Assembly (NCBI GenBank): GCA_029962745.1
Contig: CM057158.1
Location: 13,682,776-13,746,775, forward strand
Origin: Echinometra lucunter
Lineage: Eukaryota; Echinodermata; Echinoidea; Camarodonta; Echinometridae
Length of the DNA: 64,000 bases
Direction: 5' to 3'
Shown here: piece after piece, positions 27,949 through 37,390 of the stretch
How the letters are laid out: each line of letters opens with the position of its first letter
Numbering within the stretch: position 1 is the first letter of the stretch
Made by a program: the position numbers and the translations under genes
The notes under the pieces: model-generated
What the model was told of the DNA's origin: nothing
The model's database searches: none
What the model saw: only the letters and a program-made list of their open reading frames with translations

Positions 27949-30900
27949 TTTTTTGCCCTTTCATATTACCATCTTCATCGACTACGTTTACACATACAAT
28001 TACAAACAATGCCATAACTGCCTTATTTTGCGTGTTATGTCTATTGCAATGCAGTGTACATTAGTTTATGTACAACCCTATTGCAAATATGATTCATGAA
28101 CGTGTATTGAACCTTTATTGTTAACTTTGCATAATACTAAAAATCAAATCGTCCTGTGTCTGTGATGCTAGTCTCCTTCTCAGACCGGAATATTTTTCAA
28201 GTTCATCAGGTCATTGAACATTAGATAAACTGGTGATTAGACGGCAAATAGATTACCCAACACAAAACGTTTCAGAACGTTCTTAGAACACATTTATTAG
28301 GTCTGCTACATCTTTGTCTTTAATAATTGTTACAAAACATTCTTTATTAGATCCGTTTCGTCTTCGACTTTGATAAACATTCATAAAACGTTTTTATTAG
28401 GTCTGCTGCGTCTTTGTCTTTAATAAACTTTCACAAAACATTTTGAGAACGTTCACAAAACGTTTTTATTAGGACTGCTACGTCTTCGTCTTTAATAAAC
28501 GTTCACAAAACGTTTTCAGAACGTTTCCAAAACGTTTACAAAACGTTTTTTATTAGGTCCGCTACGTCTTCGTCTTGAATAAACGTTCACAAAATATTTT
28601 CAGAACGTTCACAAAATGTTTACAAAACGTTTTTATTAGGTCTGCTACGTCTTCGTCTTTAATAAACGTTCACAAAACGTTTTCAGAACGTTTCCAAAAC
28701 GTTTACAAAACGTTTTTTATTAGGTTCGCTACGTCTTTGTCTTGAATAAGCGTTCATAAAACGTTTTCAGAAACCTTCACAAAACATTTACAAAATGTTT
28801 TTACTAGGTCGGCTATGTCTTCATCTTTAATGAACGTTCGCTATGTCTTTGTCTTTAATAAACGTTCGCAAAACGTTTTCAGAACGTTCATAAAAAGTTT
28901 ACAAAACGTCTTTATTAGGTCCGCTATGTTTTAGTCCTAAGTAAAAGTTCACAAAACGTTTTCAGAACGTTCACAAAAGTTTTTTTTAATGTCCGCTACG
29001 TCTTCGTCTTTAAAAAACGTTCGTAAAACATTTTCAGAAGGTTCATAAATAGTTTACAAAACATTTTTATTAGGTCCGCTACGTCTTTGTCTTCAATAAA
29101 CGTTCACAAAACGTTTTCAGAACATTTTTCAGAACGTTTTTTATCAGGGCTGCTTCCTCTTCGTAAATTTTCTCTGAATCGGGATTTTAATTGGGAATGA
29201 CTATAATCCTCTTGATGACCATGATAATGAGATAGTAATGTTGCTGACGGTGATACAAACCCTGATGATGAAAATGATGAATAAAAGGCCAACTGTCATT
29301 TACCTTTCATAATCATAGATATCATATCCATATCAAAAAGACGACAGACCACCGAATTCGTCTGATCGAATGACGAATTAAATCTCGTTATTTTTGGTCT
29401 CAGAGAAAATAAATAAGAGGAACGTTTTGCTCAAGTTAAAGAAAAAAACGTCATCTTCCTTCCTCCGCATGATACGCCAGTATACACACTACGGTCTGGT
29501 GAGCCATGAGCACATGCGCACTCCTTACGTCTAGTCTGTGCAACCGACTGTTATATATTTTTGAAACATTGCTTAACATTTCTAATATTTAAAAATACTT
29601 CCTGTGGATATTATACTTTGAAACTTTCAGACTGGTATTTTTACACTATAACTCTTATGTTTATCCCATTTTCAAGAAGCAAAATGAGTTTTTTTGTAAA
29701 ATGTATAACAATATCAACTATTACCTTTAACCAGGTCATTGCTTTGGGGCTCCATGTGGCTATTTAAGGTATCAAAAAAGCTTTACATACTAAATTCTAT
29801 AAAGAAATATTGCATGTTTCAATACACTCTGAAAAAGCATAACAGCAACTTGCAAGTAGATTATTCAACCCACCTGTACCCTAGCATAGAAAAGGGCCTC
29901 CCACAAAAACTACAAGTTTAACTTTTTCCTTTGGTTTTTGCACAAGCCACAAGGGGTCCTTATGTTTTGCTTTTACTTTCTTGATTCTCCTTAACAACCC
30001 AATGAATTTTGGGTAAAGTTTTTGAGGTTAATTTTATTCATTCTAGCTGTATATACATGTACGGGTAAAAAATACCCGGGGGACGGGTGATTTCGCCCTG
30101 GGCGGAGCTTAAATAGCCCCCTAAAATCCTTAAAACCCAATTCTTTGGGGCTACCATTTTCTTCAGAGTTTGCCTCGCCTCAGCTCTGAAAATAGGCAAT
30201 AGATTCACAAATCATGACCTCAGAGCAGAAAATTAACATATAAGGAGAAAATTGGGATATCAGCAATTCAACATAGCTCCCTTGGGCCTAGAAATAGCTC
30301 CTGTAAAGTTGTTGATGGGAGCTATTGTTTTAGAGAATAGCTCTCATGGGAAAAAAAGAATTTGTTATACAATTCTCATGTGATTGGTATGCTGTCACTT
30401 CAAACAAGCACAGTAACTCAGTAACTATCCTGATCTTCTGTTATATGTTGGGAGCCAATGCATCAAAGACTCTGGTTTCTTGTTGGCTCCCTCCACAATG
30501 CATTTCTTCTTATTCTGTCCTGTTTTAATGGGGGGATTTGCGAGCATGTATTTTTTTATTGTTGTGGAAATAAACGAATAAGAATTTGAATTCAGACATG
30601 ACCAACCTGTCTGTCCTCTCGTCTGCTTCTCCCACGTGATGTGCGTCCCGTTACCACAGCTCTTCTTGTTGTTCCGTCTGGCATAACGATGTGAACCTCC
30701 CTGGCAAGCGCGGCTCTTCGTCTCATGTGATACCAGCAGAAGTAGAGACCAAGCTTCAGGAAGAGTGCTACCACCACCAATCTATAAAGCAGAGAAACAA
30801 TGAGAAAGTACATGTACATGTATATCACTTAAAGGGGGTACCCAATGCTGAAACAACATTAGTTCATTTAAAAGAGCATGATTTTATTACCAGAAAATCA

Positions 30901-33900
30901 TCTGCCTAAAGTTTTTCAAAAAGTGGTGTTGCCAAGGAAACCCCCAAATGTGGTAAGATTTCAGGATACTTTTGTCCCCTCAGCTGTGACCCAGTTACAA
31001 CTGGGTATCCACTTTGACGTAAAAATGACGTCAAAGTGGGTACCTTGTCGCGCAAGGTATCATACAAATTGTACAGTCTTGGGCCCAGCACAACTGCAAT
31101 GCGAGAAGCTGGATACCCACTTTTACGTCATACCTCATACTCAAATTTTTTGGTCAACTCTTGACTTTTTAAGAGAAAATTAGCCAAAATGCATTAATTT
31201 CGATTGAAAATCATCAAAATTGTAATGTTATTCTCCTTAGAATTCTATTCTCGATCATATATCAAAAAAAATTTTACTATTGTGTAATCACTTTAAGTGA
31301 ATGTTAACCCATTCGTGACAGGAATTATTTAAAGCCTAATTTGATCAGCTTCTATTCTTCAAATTGGCAACACCAACATTTTTATTTTATTGCTACATTT
31401 TTCTTATAAAACGTCATGTATCTGAAACGAATATAAATTGACAGAAATTATGATGAGAAGTCAAAAAGTTGCCAATTTGCAGGGGAAAACAGTGATTTCT
31501 AAACTTTCTATCCCATTGCCAATTTAAGGATTTTAATGCTTATTTTCCTTTAAAAAATTTTCAGCATCAAACAACGAATATTGACGCAACCAAAATGGGC
31601 ACAGTTTGTGTACAATTTTTTGCTCTTTCTGCTCATGTATTTGGTATGATTTTTAGAGCTTTGAATCAAAAGATATTAGGCCAAACCACAAAATGTGGAC
31701 CTCTGTCACGAATGGGTTAAGTGCACACTTATTGACTTGCTCATCATGCCAAATAATTAAATTTGGTATGAACCACGACAAACAATGGAAATACGCAATT
31801 TTTTTGTTTTAAGTTTCGGCAAATTTTGTCCATTTTGATTTTTTTTTTCCAATACCTGATAATCGTAATCTTGAAAAGGGAGATTTAAAATTTAGATTCA
31901 GGCATCTTCTGTCTCCTATAACAAATGATGCATGATGCATCACATACATGCATTTCATACAAGTAGTACAGCATTTTAAAGCAAAACTAAAGGAAAATAT
32001 TAAATATCTTCAATGGCTTTTACATCTACTTGAAAATGCTAAAAGAAAAAAATCCTGGCATGTCCATCTCCACTTTCTCTATTCCATAAAACGAAAGAGC
32101 CAGATTAATCAGTTTTGTGATCAAAATAATTAAAACACATTGTAGATCTACATGTACATAAAACCTGACTTTCTTTTATTTCCATTGACACTGCTTCTAA
32201 ACAAGCAGAAGGAGTAATTTATATGATCCTACACAATTTTCTTACAGAGGCTTATCAGAACTGGGCATGAGCTCATTACATACATATACATGTACATATG
32301 TAGTACATGTAACATTTCTTTAAAATCTATTCCACAAACAGAAATTTATGCCATCTGTGATGTGGACTTTTCCCCCTTGAGTAAATGAGCTCAACTGAGC
32401 AAGAATCAATAATCACTTTGCATATGAATCTCATTTCATACATGTACATGTATGGATGATAAGTGAATACATGTAGCTCAAATATGTAGATTGCAAATAT
32501 CACATCGTGGGTACATGTACATATTCATGGTAAATGTATTAATTAAACATGCTGCTCCACTAAAAAAATATTGTAAACGTACATGTAACTGTATATGTAG
32601 GCTCTCAACTACATGTAGTTTAGGATGACATGCACATTTTGTCCATTCAATGTGAATTCATCTGTACATGTGTACTTTTCTCCATAATTTTGATCATTTT
32701 TCATGATGAATCCTCTTTGTATCTTAAAGGGCCCAGAAACTGAGAAATCATGGGGAAAGTGACTTTGCAAAAGGCTTGTTTACTTTTACATTATACCCCG
32801 TCCGTTATGCGAGCCCGTCGGACTAATGCGATAAAAGTTCGGACAGCACGAAGTTGACCGAATTCAGTCTAGTCACATACTTTGGGTTCTCACATTTTTA
32901 AGTCTTTAGACTCTTAAGGGGTCTCATCGTGTTCACTTGAAGAAACATCTTGCATAATGCTCCAACATTTCAAAATTTAAAACATAGTTTACTTCTGGTT
33001 GGTTAGTCTAGCCATTGCTCTTCATTGCCTTTCCCCCGACACATCGTCACCGCGGATTACGTAACACCCCTCAGGCTCTCCCAGAGAGCTGGCCATGTAC
33101 CTAATTGTATCACCCTGCTTTTCCCCATGATTTCTCAGTTTCTGGGCCCTTTAAATAATTTTTCTGGAAAGTCTTTGAAAAATACAATATGTGTACAACT
33201 TGTACAAACCAAGACCACCTCTTAAGACATGTAAGGCTATACAAAACTCTTACCAATAATTGTTAACAATACATGTATGATATTCCTCCTATTTTATGAA
33301 CAACATTTATTACTGTTTTATCTGTAATAGCAAAATCAAAATACATTTATAAACAGTCTTTGTAAGAAAATCCTCCTCCTCCTGTGCATGTGTTTTTAAT
33401 TTTTTTTTTTTTCTAAAGGTACATGTACAATGTACATTGTGGCACTTTTATTCTTCCTTCAAGCCATTTAAATCAGCTAATTGTAAGCTTCTTGGTCCAT
33501 GATTAATCAAACACCTTGAGAGCAATTTGATTTCAGTATAAGATGCAATTTCCATAGATCCTAGCCGGAGTGATCTTGGGCTTAGAACATGTTCCTAGAA
33601 AAAAAAAAGGCCTAAAGACAGACACTTTGTCTATGTAACATGTACGTATAGCAAGTTCCACAGGAACAAAATCACAAATCTAACACATACACAAAGTCTG
33701 GCTTATTGAGTTAAGCAGGTATAGATAAGAAAAGTTTCGCTATTACAACAAGCAGTTCAAATTCCCCATTAAGAGGTTGTATTTCATGAAGAGGAAATTT
33801 AATCATTTCCTTGTGCAGCAATTCCAGACACAACTCTCCTGACATGCTTGTCTATCTTCTGACCACAACATCATGTCAAACTTTCAGACTTTAGACAGTT

Positions 33901-35889
33901 GTGTCCTCCTTGTATTTAAGAAATTTTCGAAAAATAACGGTACCCAGACCACATCACTGGCGGAAAGCGGGGAGTGGGCACACATCCGGCCCATGCCTCC
34001 CCCCCTCCACCCCCCAAAAAAGGCAAGTAGCATAGATGCTTAACCATAAAAACACAACTCGAAGCAAATTTTTGCCCTACTTTTAGAGATAATGATCTAT
34101 TTGCTTGTCAGAGATTTTGAAGTTGAAAAAAATACCACCAACACAAAAATGGCATTGATCTATTTTTAATTTTTCTTTCTTTCCTTTATTCCATGAATAT
34201 GCACAACATTCAATAAACTTTTGCAAATCCTTATTAATTCATTCCATCCCAAAATGGAGAATCACTTGATGTGACCACTTATTGTCCTTCATATGGTTTC
34301 ATGGAATTACTAAATACATACATGCAGCTTATAAAAGTACATGTGACTGTTCACAACCACAGACTAAAGTCCCCAGTTTTCTGTTTTCTAAAATGCAAAT
34401 TCTGTGTTCTTCAGTGACATGTACAAAACATATGATAAAGCAAAGTTTTATGGTAACAATCTTAGAAAAACATAAGTTACCCTAAAATACACAGCATTAC
34501 AAGCACATGCAGTATGCAGATAAAGCTTGGCGAATACACGCTGAACACTCTGAACAGGTTTGATCCAGATTTTCCGCTGATGCACAGTTTTTATTGGATT
34601 TTGCTTTGTTTTTCATGATTTTCCCTGTATTTTTCGTAATTCAAAATTTTCTGAACTGAATTGCGGAAAACTGGGGACTTTACCACAGACATAGTGCTTA
34701 TACACATCCTGTCTTCTATCCATTTATCCATTCCATTCTATGCAAAAATATGAAAAAGCACTTGATGCGACCACTACATGTACATTTATATTGTCCTCAT
34801 TGCAATTACATATTTATATGTACACAAAAAACTTATTAATGAAACTGCCCACGACTGGTCATGTGTCCCCATACATCCTGTTCGACATACATTTGTCAGT
34901 TTTAAAATCATTTAATTTTCATCCTCCAAAATGAAAAATCTCTTTCTTACATGCAGTGATGACCACTAATTGTTTGTCATGGAATTACCTTTCCATGTAT
35001 TATGCAGCTTTAATATTAAAGTTATTGTTCAGGAACATCAAGTGCTTTAATATGATTCTGTGCATCCTGTCTGACATACATTTGTCAGTCTGTTATCAAT
35101 TTACATGTATTCCATCGAAAGTGAAAAATCTCTTGACCTGACCACTAACTGCTTATTATGGAGTTACTTTACATGTATATGTAGGTATTGTAGAACTCAT
35201 TAAGCTACTGTCCATGAACATAGAGTGCTTCCATGATTTTGTACATCCTGTTTGACCTACATTTGTCAGTCTTTTATCCATTTATTCCTTCAAAATTGAA
35301 AAAATCTCTTGTTGTGACGACTAATTATTCTTCAAGGATTATGCAACATATTCAAAAAAAAAATGATCACGGATTTAAAGTGCTCATGTGATTCTCTGTA
35401 GATCCGGTGAATTCATTTTATTCTATCCCCCAAAATGACAAATTACTGTTTTTTACCTCTAACTGCCCTCTACTGCGTTACTACATGTACATACATACAT
35501 GTACTACACTGCTCCAAGATCTGTCACAAGATTGCTCATCTGGGAAACATAATTGCCCATTAATACCACTCGAGCTTTTTCCCCAAATGGTTAGCCTTCC
35601 AAGAATCTAGAATTATCATGCTACATTCTCATTAATCTTGAATTACGGTATGCACATGTACTGTACCTCTACTGAAAATGTTGCATATTAAATATTTATT
35701 TTTGCAATCATTACCAACAAAATTCAATGCACAACCTTTAAAAGATTCAGCTGCAGAGTGATAAAGGTTCATTTAACATGTAGTAGTACAATATGCACAA
35801 ACAGATGGCCATGTACATACAGTCATGTGCATTGTATAGTGTTGCAAAAACATAAACTGTAATACTCACATGTAAAAATAATACTCCAT
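14076..35889 (-). CDS. Single-pass membrane protein with cytoplasmic PPxY motifs (family not recognised)
   Basis: Four minus-strand exons join in phase to 230 residues plus stop: 35889-35870, 30781-30607, 15900-15678, 14350-14076. The protein starts MEYYFYILVVVALFLKLGLY, a hydrophobic segment of about 22 residues, followed by the basic stop-transfer HMRRRAALAR, which places the rest in the cytosol. Residues ~35-65 are Arg-rich (VMPDGTTRRAVVTGRTSRG). The middle part has EPPPYSG, LPKYEDL and LPPPYMN. PPxY motifs are ligands of WW domains such as those of NEDD4-family ubiquitin ligases (family knowledge). The C-terminal 90 residues are Ser/Pro/Thr-rich low complexity. The layout recalls WBP1/VOPP1/TMEM52-type adaptors, but no diagnostic Cys cluster is present in this model. 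An in-frame TGA lies upstream of the ATG (35985-35983), and the ATG has A at -3 and G at +4. Function is unknown. Confidence 0.75.
14930..15292. repeat. Degenerate relative of the TTAA/CCCATAGAGG element
   Basis: Shares ordered blocks with the element at 19072-19479 (GATCCAGAATGCTAGG versus GGTCCAGAATGCTGGG, TAACTGTAACTAATCATT, GTTGCCAATTTGAGGA) but lacks clean ends or TTAA. Old copy in the last intron of the membrane-protein gene. Confidence 0.6.
15678..15900 (-). CDS. Membrane protein gene: PPxY exon
   Basis: Acceptor TATCCCACCCAG, donor GTTCGT, phase 0 to phase 1, 223 nt. Encodes ILAHADTLQHSENQGFEERP, then GAFPEPPPYSGIITGMG and LPKYEDLPPPYMNSSPPE. Two PPPY cores and a PKYEDL (tyrosine, acidic) segment make this the likely interaction platform of the tail. 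Confidence 0.85.
15901..17556. other. Intron sequence, no further gene recognised
   Basis: Part of the large intron between the PPxY exon and the transmembrane exon. A possible old inverted repeat at about 16290-16495 (CAAACCATGGTC / TTTAAACCATAG) is too diverged to call. Confidence 0.45.
17561..17968 (+). mobile_element. TTAA-flanked MITE, CCCATTCGTGACAG family, copy 1
   Basis: TTAA at 17557-17560 and 17969-17972. Inverted ends CCCATTCGTGACAG / CTGTCACGAATGGG. About 408 bp. Interior carries TTGCCAATTT blocks and a chance open frame that is also open in copy 2 but frameshifted in copy 3. TTAA plus CCC-starting ends fit piggyBac superfamily MITEs. Confidence 0.92.
19072..19479. mobile_element. 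TTAA-flanked MITE, CCCATAGAGGTACAG family
   Basis: TTAA at 19068-19071 and 19480-19483. Inverted ends CCCATAGAGGTACAG / CTGTACTTCTATGGG. Interior shares TTTAAATTGGCAATG and TTGCCAATTTGAGG blocks with the CCCATTCG family, so the two are related piggyBac-like MITEs. Confidence 0.9.
20845..20985 (+). repeat. Short degenerate tandem repeat (TATGAATAGCAG-like)
   Basis: Repeated TATGAATAGCAGACC / TATGAATAGTGGTCA / TATGACTAGCGTTCC units, about 16 bp apart at the right end and more widely spaced at the left. Confidence 0.7.
21427..21610 (+). mobile_element. tRNA-derived SINE, copy 1
   Basis: The head reads TGGCTCAGTGGATAGAGCAG (pol III A-box like) and AGGTTCGAAACC (B-box like), then CTGGTTGCTTACTAACAAGC and ATACACATGCTTTCTTA. 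The copy at 60066-60235 has the same head and body. Confidence 0.75.
23208..23355. mobile_element. MITE, GTTTCATAAAACTTGTTATC family, intact copy
   Basis: Inverted ends CATTTCATAAAACTTGTTATC-like and GATAACAAGTTTTATGAAAC flanked by GGGC / GGGGCCC. About 148 bp, contains CAGCCAATCAGATGC. Its reverse complement matches the interrupted copy around 45545-46255. Confidence 0.85.
24410..25657. repeat. Long inverted repeat, left arm interrupted by a MITE
   Basis: Left arm 24410-24426 plus 24835-24987 pairs with right arm 25489-25657: AAGTCTGCAGTGGTCCAGGA opposite TCCTGGACCACTGCAGACTT, and the outer GTATACACTGTAGTT opposite AACTACAGTGTATAC. The spacer is about 500 bp. A CCCATTCG MITE sits within the left arm. 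Confidence 0.88.
24427..24834 (-). mobile_element. TTAA-flanked MITE, CCCATTCGTGACAG family, copy 2
   Basis: TTAA at 24423-24426 and 24835-24838; same element as copy 1 in the opposite orientation. It splits the left arm of an inverted repeat, and the right arm shows the empty site as GTAGTTATAGGTCC. Confidence 0.93.
25448..25696 (+). repeat. ~40-bp direct repeats flanking the right inverted-repeat arm
   Basis: ACTTCATTCATGATAGTTTT followed by ATAAGCCTATTTTCTCTTT occurs at 25448-25489 and again at 25656-25696, on either side of the right arm. Confidence 0.85.
27841..27945 (+). other. tRNA-like pol III box pair followed by poly-T
   Basis: CCATCGGTAAAGCACTGG resembles a D-arm/A box, and GGTTCGACTCC is a perfect B-box consensus about 40 bp later. 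A poly-T run of nearly 40 follows at 27907. The T-arm stem is imperfect, so this is more likely a SINE head than a functional tRNA. Confidence 0.45.
28258..29150 (+). repeat. Minisatellite, ~70-110-bp unit, about 11-12 copies
   Basis: The unit contains AACGTTCACAAAACGTTTTC, AGAACGTT, ACAAAACGTTTTTATTAGG and TCYGCTACGTCTTCGTCTTT. Unit length varies mainly by the number of AACGTT/AAACGTTT modules. Confidence 0.92.
30607..30781 (-). CDS. Membrane protein gene: transmembrane and basic-region exon
   Basis: Acceptor CTGCTTTATAG, donor GTTGGT (weak), phase 2 to phase 0, 175 nt. Encodes the bulk of the membrane span (LVVVALFLKLGLYFCWYH) and the Arg-rich juxtamembrane region ending RRED-RQ. A TTAA-flanked MITE (30833-31292) begins about 50 bp upstream of its acceptor. 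Confidence 0.78.
30833..31292 (+). mobile_element. TTAA-flanked MITE with CRE palindromes, copy 2
   Basis: TTAA at 30829-30832 and 31293-31296; reverse orientation of copies 1 and 3. Interior includes AAAATGACGTCAAAGTGGG. It lies about 50 bp upstream of the transmembrane exon of the minus-strand gene. Confidence 0.88.
31308..31716 (+). mobile_element. TTAA-flanked MITE, CCCATTCGTGACAG family, copy 3
   Basis: TTAA at 31304-31307 and 31717-31720; same orientation and nearly the same sequence as copy 1. Only 7 bp separate its left TTAA from the right TTAA of the neighbouring CRE MITE. Confidence 0.92.
32728..33150. mobile_element. TTAA-flanked MITE, AGGGCCCAGAAACTGAG family
   Basis: TTAA at 32724-32727 and 33151-33154. 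Long perfect inverted ends of about 30 bp: AGGGCCCAGAAACTGAGAAA at left, TTTCTCAGTTTCTGGGCCCT at right. About 423 bp; the interior has CpG-containing unique sequence. Confidence 0.92.
34200..35450 (+). repeat. Degenerate tandem repeat, ~180-bp period
   Basis: Recurring blocks: CATCCTGTYTGACATACATT / TTGTCAGTCTTTTATCCATT / AAAATGAAAAATCTCTTG / TGACCACTAATTG / CATGGAATTAC. CATCCTGT occurs near 34704, 34875, 35066 and 35246. About 5-6 diverged units in the first intron of the membrane-protein gene. Confidence 0.75.
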
Positions 35890-36037
35890 GTTGGGAAAAC
35901 AAGTGTTGACCTCCTTTCCTTTGAAAATGAAGTCCTTATCACAATGTTTTTTGAGAACTCTTGCACCACTCTCAGACGATTCTCATATGAGTTAATCCAA
36001 CAAAATCCAAGCGTCTCCTCAATTCGTCACTTGTTTC
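35870..36037 (-). CDS. Membrane protein gene: 5' UTR plus start exon
   Basis: On the minus strand, an acceptor TTTATCACAG precedes the exon (first base 36037). The coding part is only 20 nt (35889-35870), ending AT before a strong GTGAGT donor in phase 2, which the next exon completes. The leader contains a five-codon upstream ORF (35986-35972). The in-frame stretch between the upstream TGA and the ATG is open and would read KKHCDKDFIFKGKEVNTCFP. A longer N-terminal ectodomain entering from another exon therefore cannot be fully excluded. Confidence 0.65.
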
Positions 36038-36105
36038 CTGTGATAAAGTAATGTACATGTAGAGGAGACAGAGAAAAAGAGACAAGGTGAAGGTGGGATG
36101 AGAGG

Positions 36106-36108
<3 letters not shown>

Positions 36109-36140
<32 letters not shown>
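36109..36140 (+). repeat. (GA)n microsatellite
   Basis: Uninterrupted GAGAGA run of about 30 bp upstream of the minus-strand start exon. Confidence 0.95.
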
Positions 36141-36141
<1 letters not shown>

Positions 36142-37170
36142 AAACAGGAAAGTAAGATAGAGAAACACAAACAAACAAGGTAATAAATGTGGCAATAAAG
36201 ATTACATCAAAAACAACAACACTTGCCCACTTTGGCATACATGTAGGGGCATACATGTAGCACAAAATTGTCATGTACAGTGTATGAGGAATGAAATAAA
36301 AGGAAATATGATTTCTATAAACAAAAGGGGCAAGGGGGCCTGCATTATCTCAGGTTTTTTCTGCATGTGTCAAGCATTATTGTGTCAGCACAGGTTTTGG
36401 TGGGTTTTTTTAAAATACAGGAAAAATAAAATATACATGTAACGTGACAGAGTACAGACTCTCAGGAGCCTGTGTGAGTGACACAAATCTGGTTCTCCAG
36501 ACATGGAAGTACACAGATTATATAAACACAACCCTGTATTCCTACAAGTGTAAATAAAATGAATACATACTGAAATATGCTGGCAAATAACAGGCAAGTT
36601 CCTGCAAAATGCTAACATAAGGGCCTACAGTACAAAGAGAAATGCAGCACATGTCCTCGATGCAATTGTCACCCACTTACACAAGTATAACAAAATGCTG
36701 AAAATGGAAGGTACATGTATAAATAATACTGACAGAAAAGAAAATCTACAGATTAACCTGCTGAGCTCCATTTGTTTTCAGTATAACAAACATTTTCCAT
36801 AAACCATAGCCTAAGTTATCTCAGGCTTAGTGTTCAACGGGTTAAAAAACAATCCAGCACGGAATTTCTTTTTCGGTGTTTCATAAGAATGGACTCAAAC
36901 ACTATGTGTGCCATGCAGAAAAATGATTCAACTCCTCTCATGAGTAGAACAACAAAAACGAAACCAACAGCTAAAGCCAAACACGAGCCAGGACTGAGGG
37001 GTCACAGTGCAAAATGGAAGATTTGAAATGGGCAATACCACATTAAATGAACAGAATAAAAACAAGAGTGGAACCTGAAGCTTGACTGATGAGATGAGTG
37101 TACTCTTCCACACTTTGGGTAAACTTAAAAGCATATGTGCAGTGTGTACATGTTCATTGTATACCCAGTT
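36141..37170. other. Non-coding; nothing recognised
   Basis: Upstream flank or first intron of the minus-strand gene, short chance frames only. Confidence 0.45.
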
Positions 37171-37390
37171 GTTGGGTGTCCGGACAGGTTGTGTATCCGG
37201 ACAGTCGATTTTAAACAGCCAATTGAAAAAGTTCACAAGCAAATCTCTTAAATGTTTTAGTACAAAATGTTAGACAATATTATAGAGAACAAATATTGAT
37301 GATGATTAGCACAAATCAATGCATAGTTTTTGTTTAATCCAAAAACAAAAAAGAAGGCTTCATTTTTGTTACGTGTCCGGACACCCAACC
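37171..37390. mobile_element. MITE with 16-bp perfect inverted ends GTTGGGTGTCCGGACA
   Basis: Left GTTGGGTGTCCGGACA, right TGTCCGGACACCCAAC, about 220 bp. The left end repeats TATCCGGACAG shortly inside. A poly-C run follows. No target duplication seen. Confidence 0.8.

Larger units (their letters stand above)
26541..29353. mobile_element. 2.8-kb nested element with GGTGGTCTGTC inverted ends
   Basis: Left end GGTGGTCTGTC and right end GACAGACCACC are inverse; the left end also forms its own hairpin with GACAGATCACC. The interior holds CpG-rich alternating (CG)n segments (26890-27195), a tRNA-like B-box plus poly-T (27841-27945) and a minisatellite (28258-29150). No transposase frame and no clear target duplication. 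Superfamily unknown. Confidence 0.75.
26386..29726 (+). mobile_element. TTAA-flanked MITE, AGRCATTRG family, copy B, interrupted
   Basis: TTAA at 26382-26385 and 29727-29730. The left part (to 26540) and right part (from 29354) together match the reverse complement of 10026-10498, including CGCACTCCTTACGTCT and TATTATACTTTGAAACTTTC. A 2.8-kb element is inserted in the middle. Confidence 0.88.

Noticed and set aside
28258..29150. CRISPR-like array because of regular repeats
   Set aside because: Repeat units are contiguous with no unique spacers, the sequence is eukaryotic, and the array is inside a transposon.
35890..35983. Open stretch before the ATG as a Cys-containing ectodomain
   Set aside because: It has no ATG of its own and an in-frame TGA precedes it; using it would need a weak internal acceptor. 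Kept only as an alternative in the exon entry.
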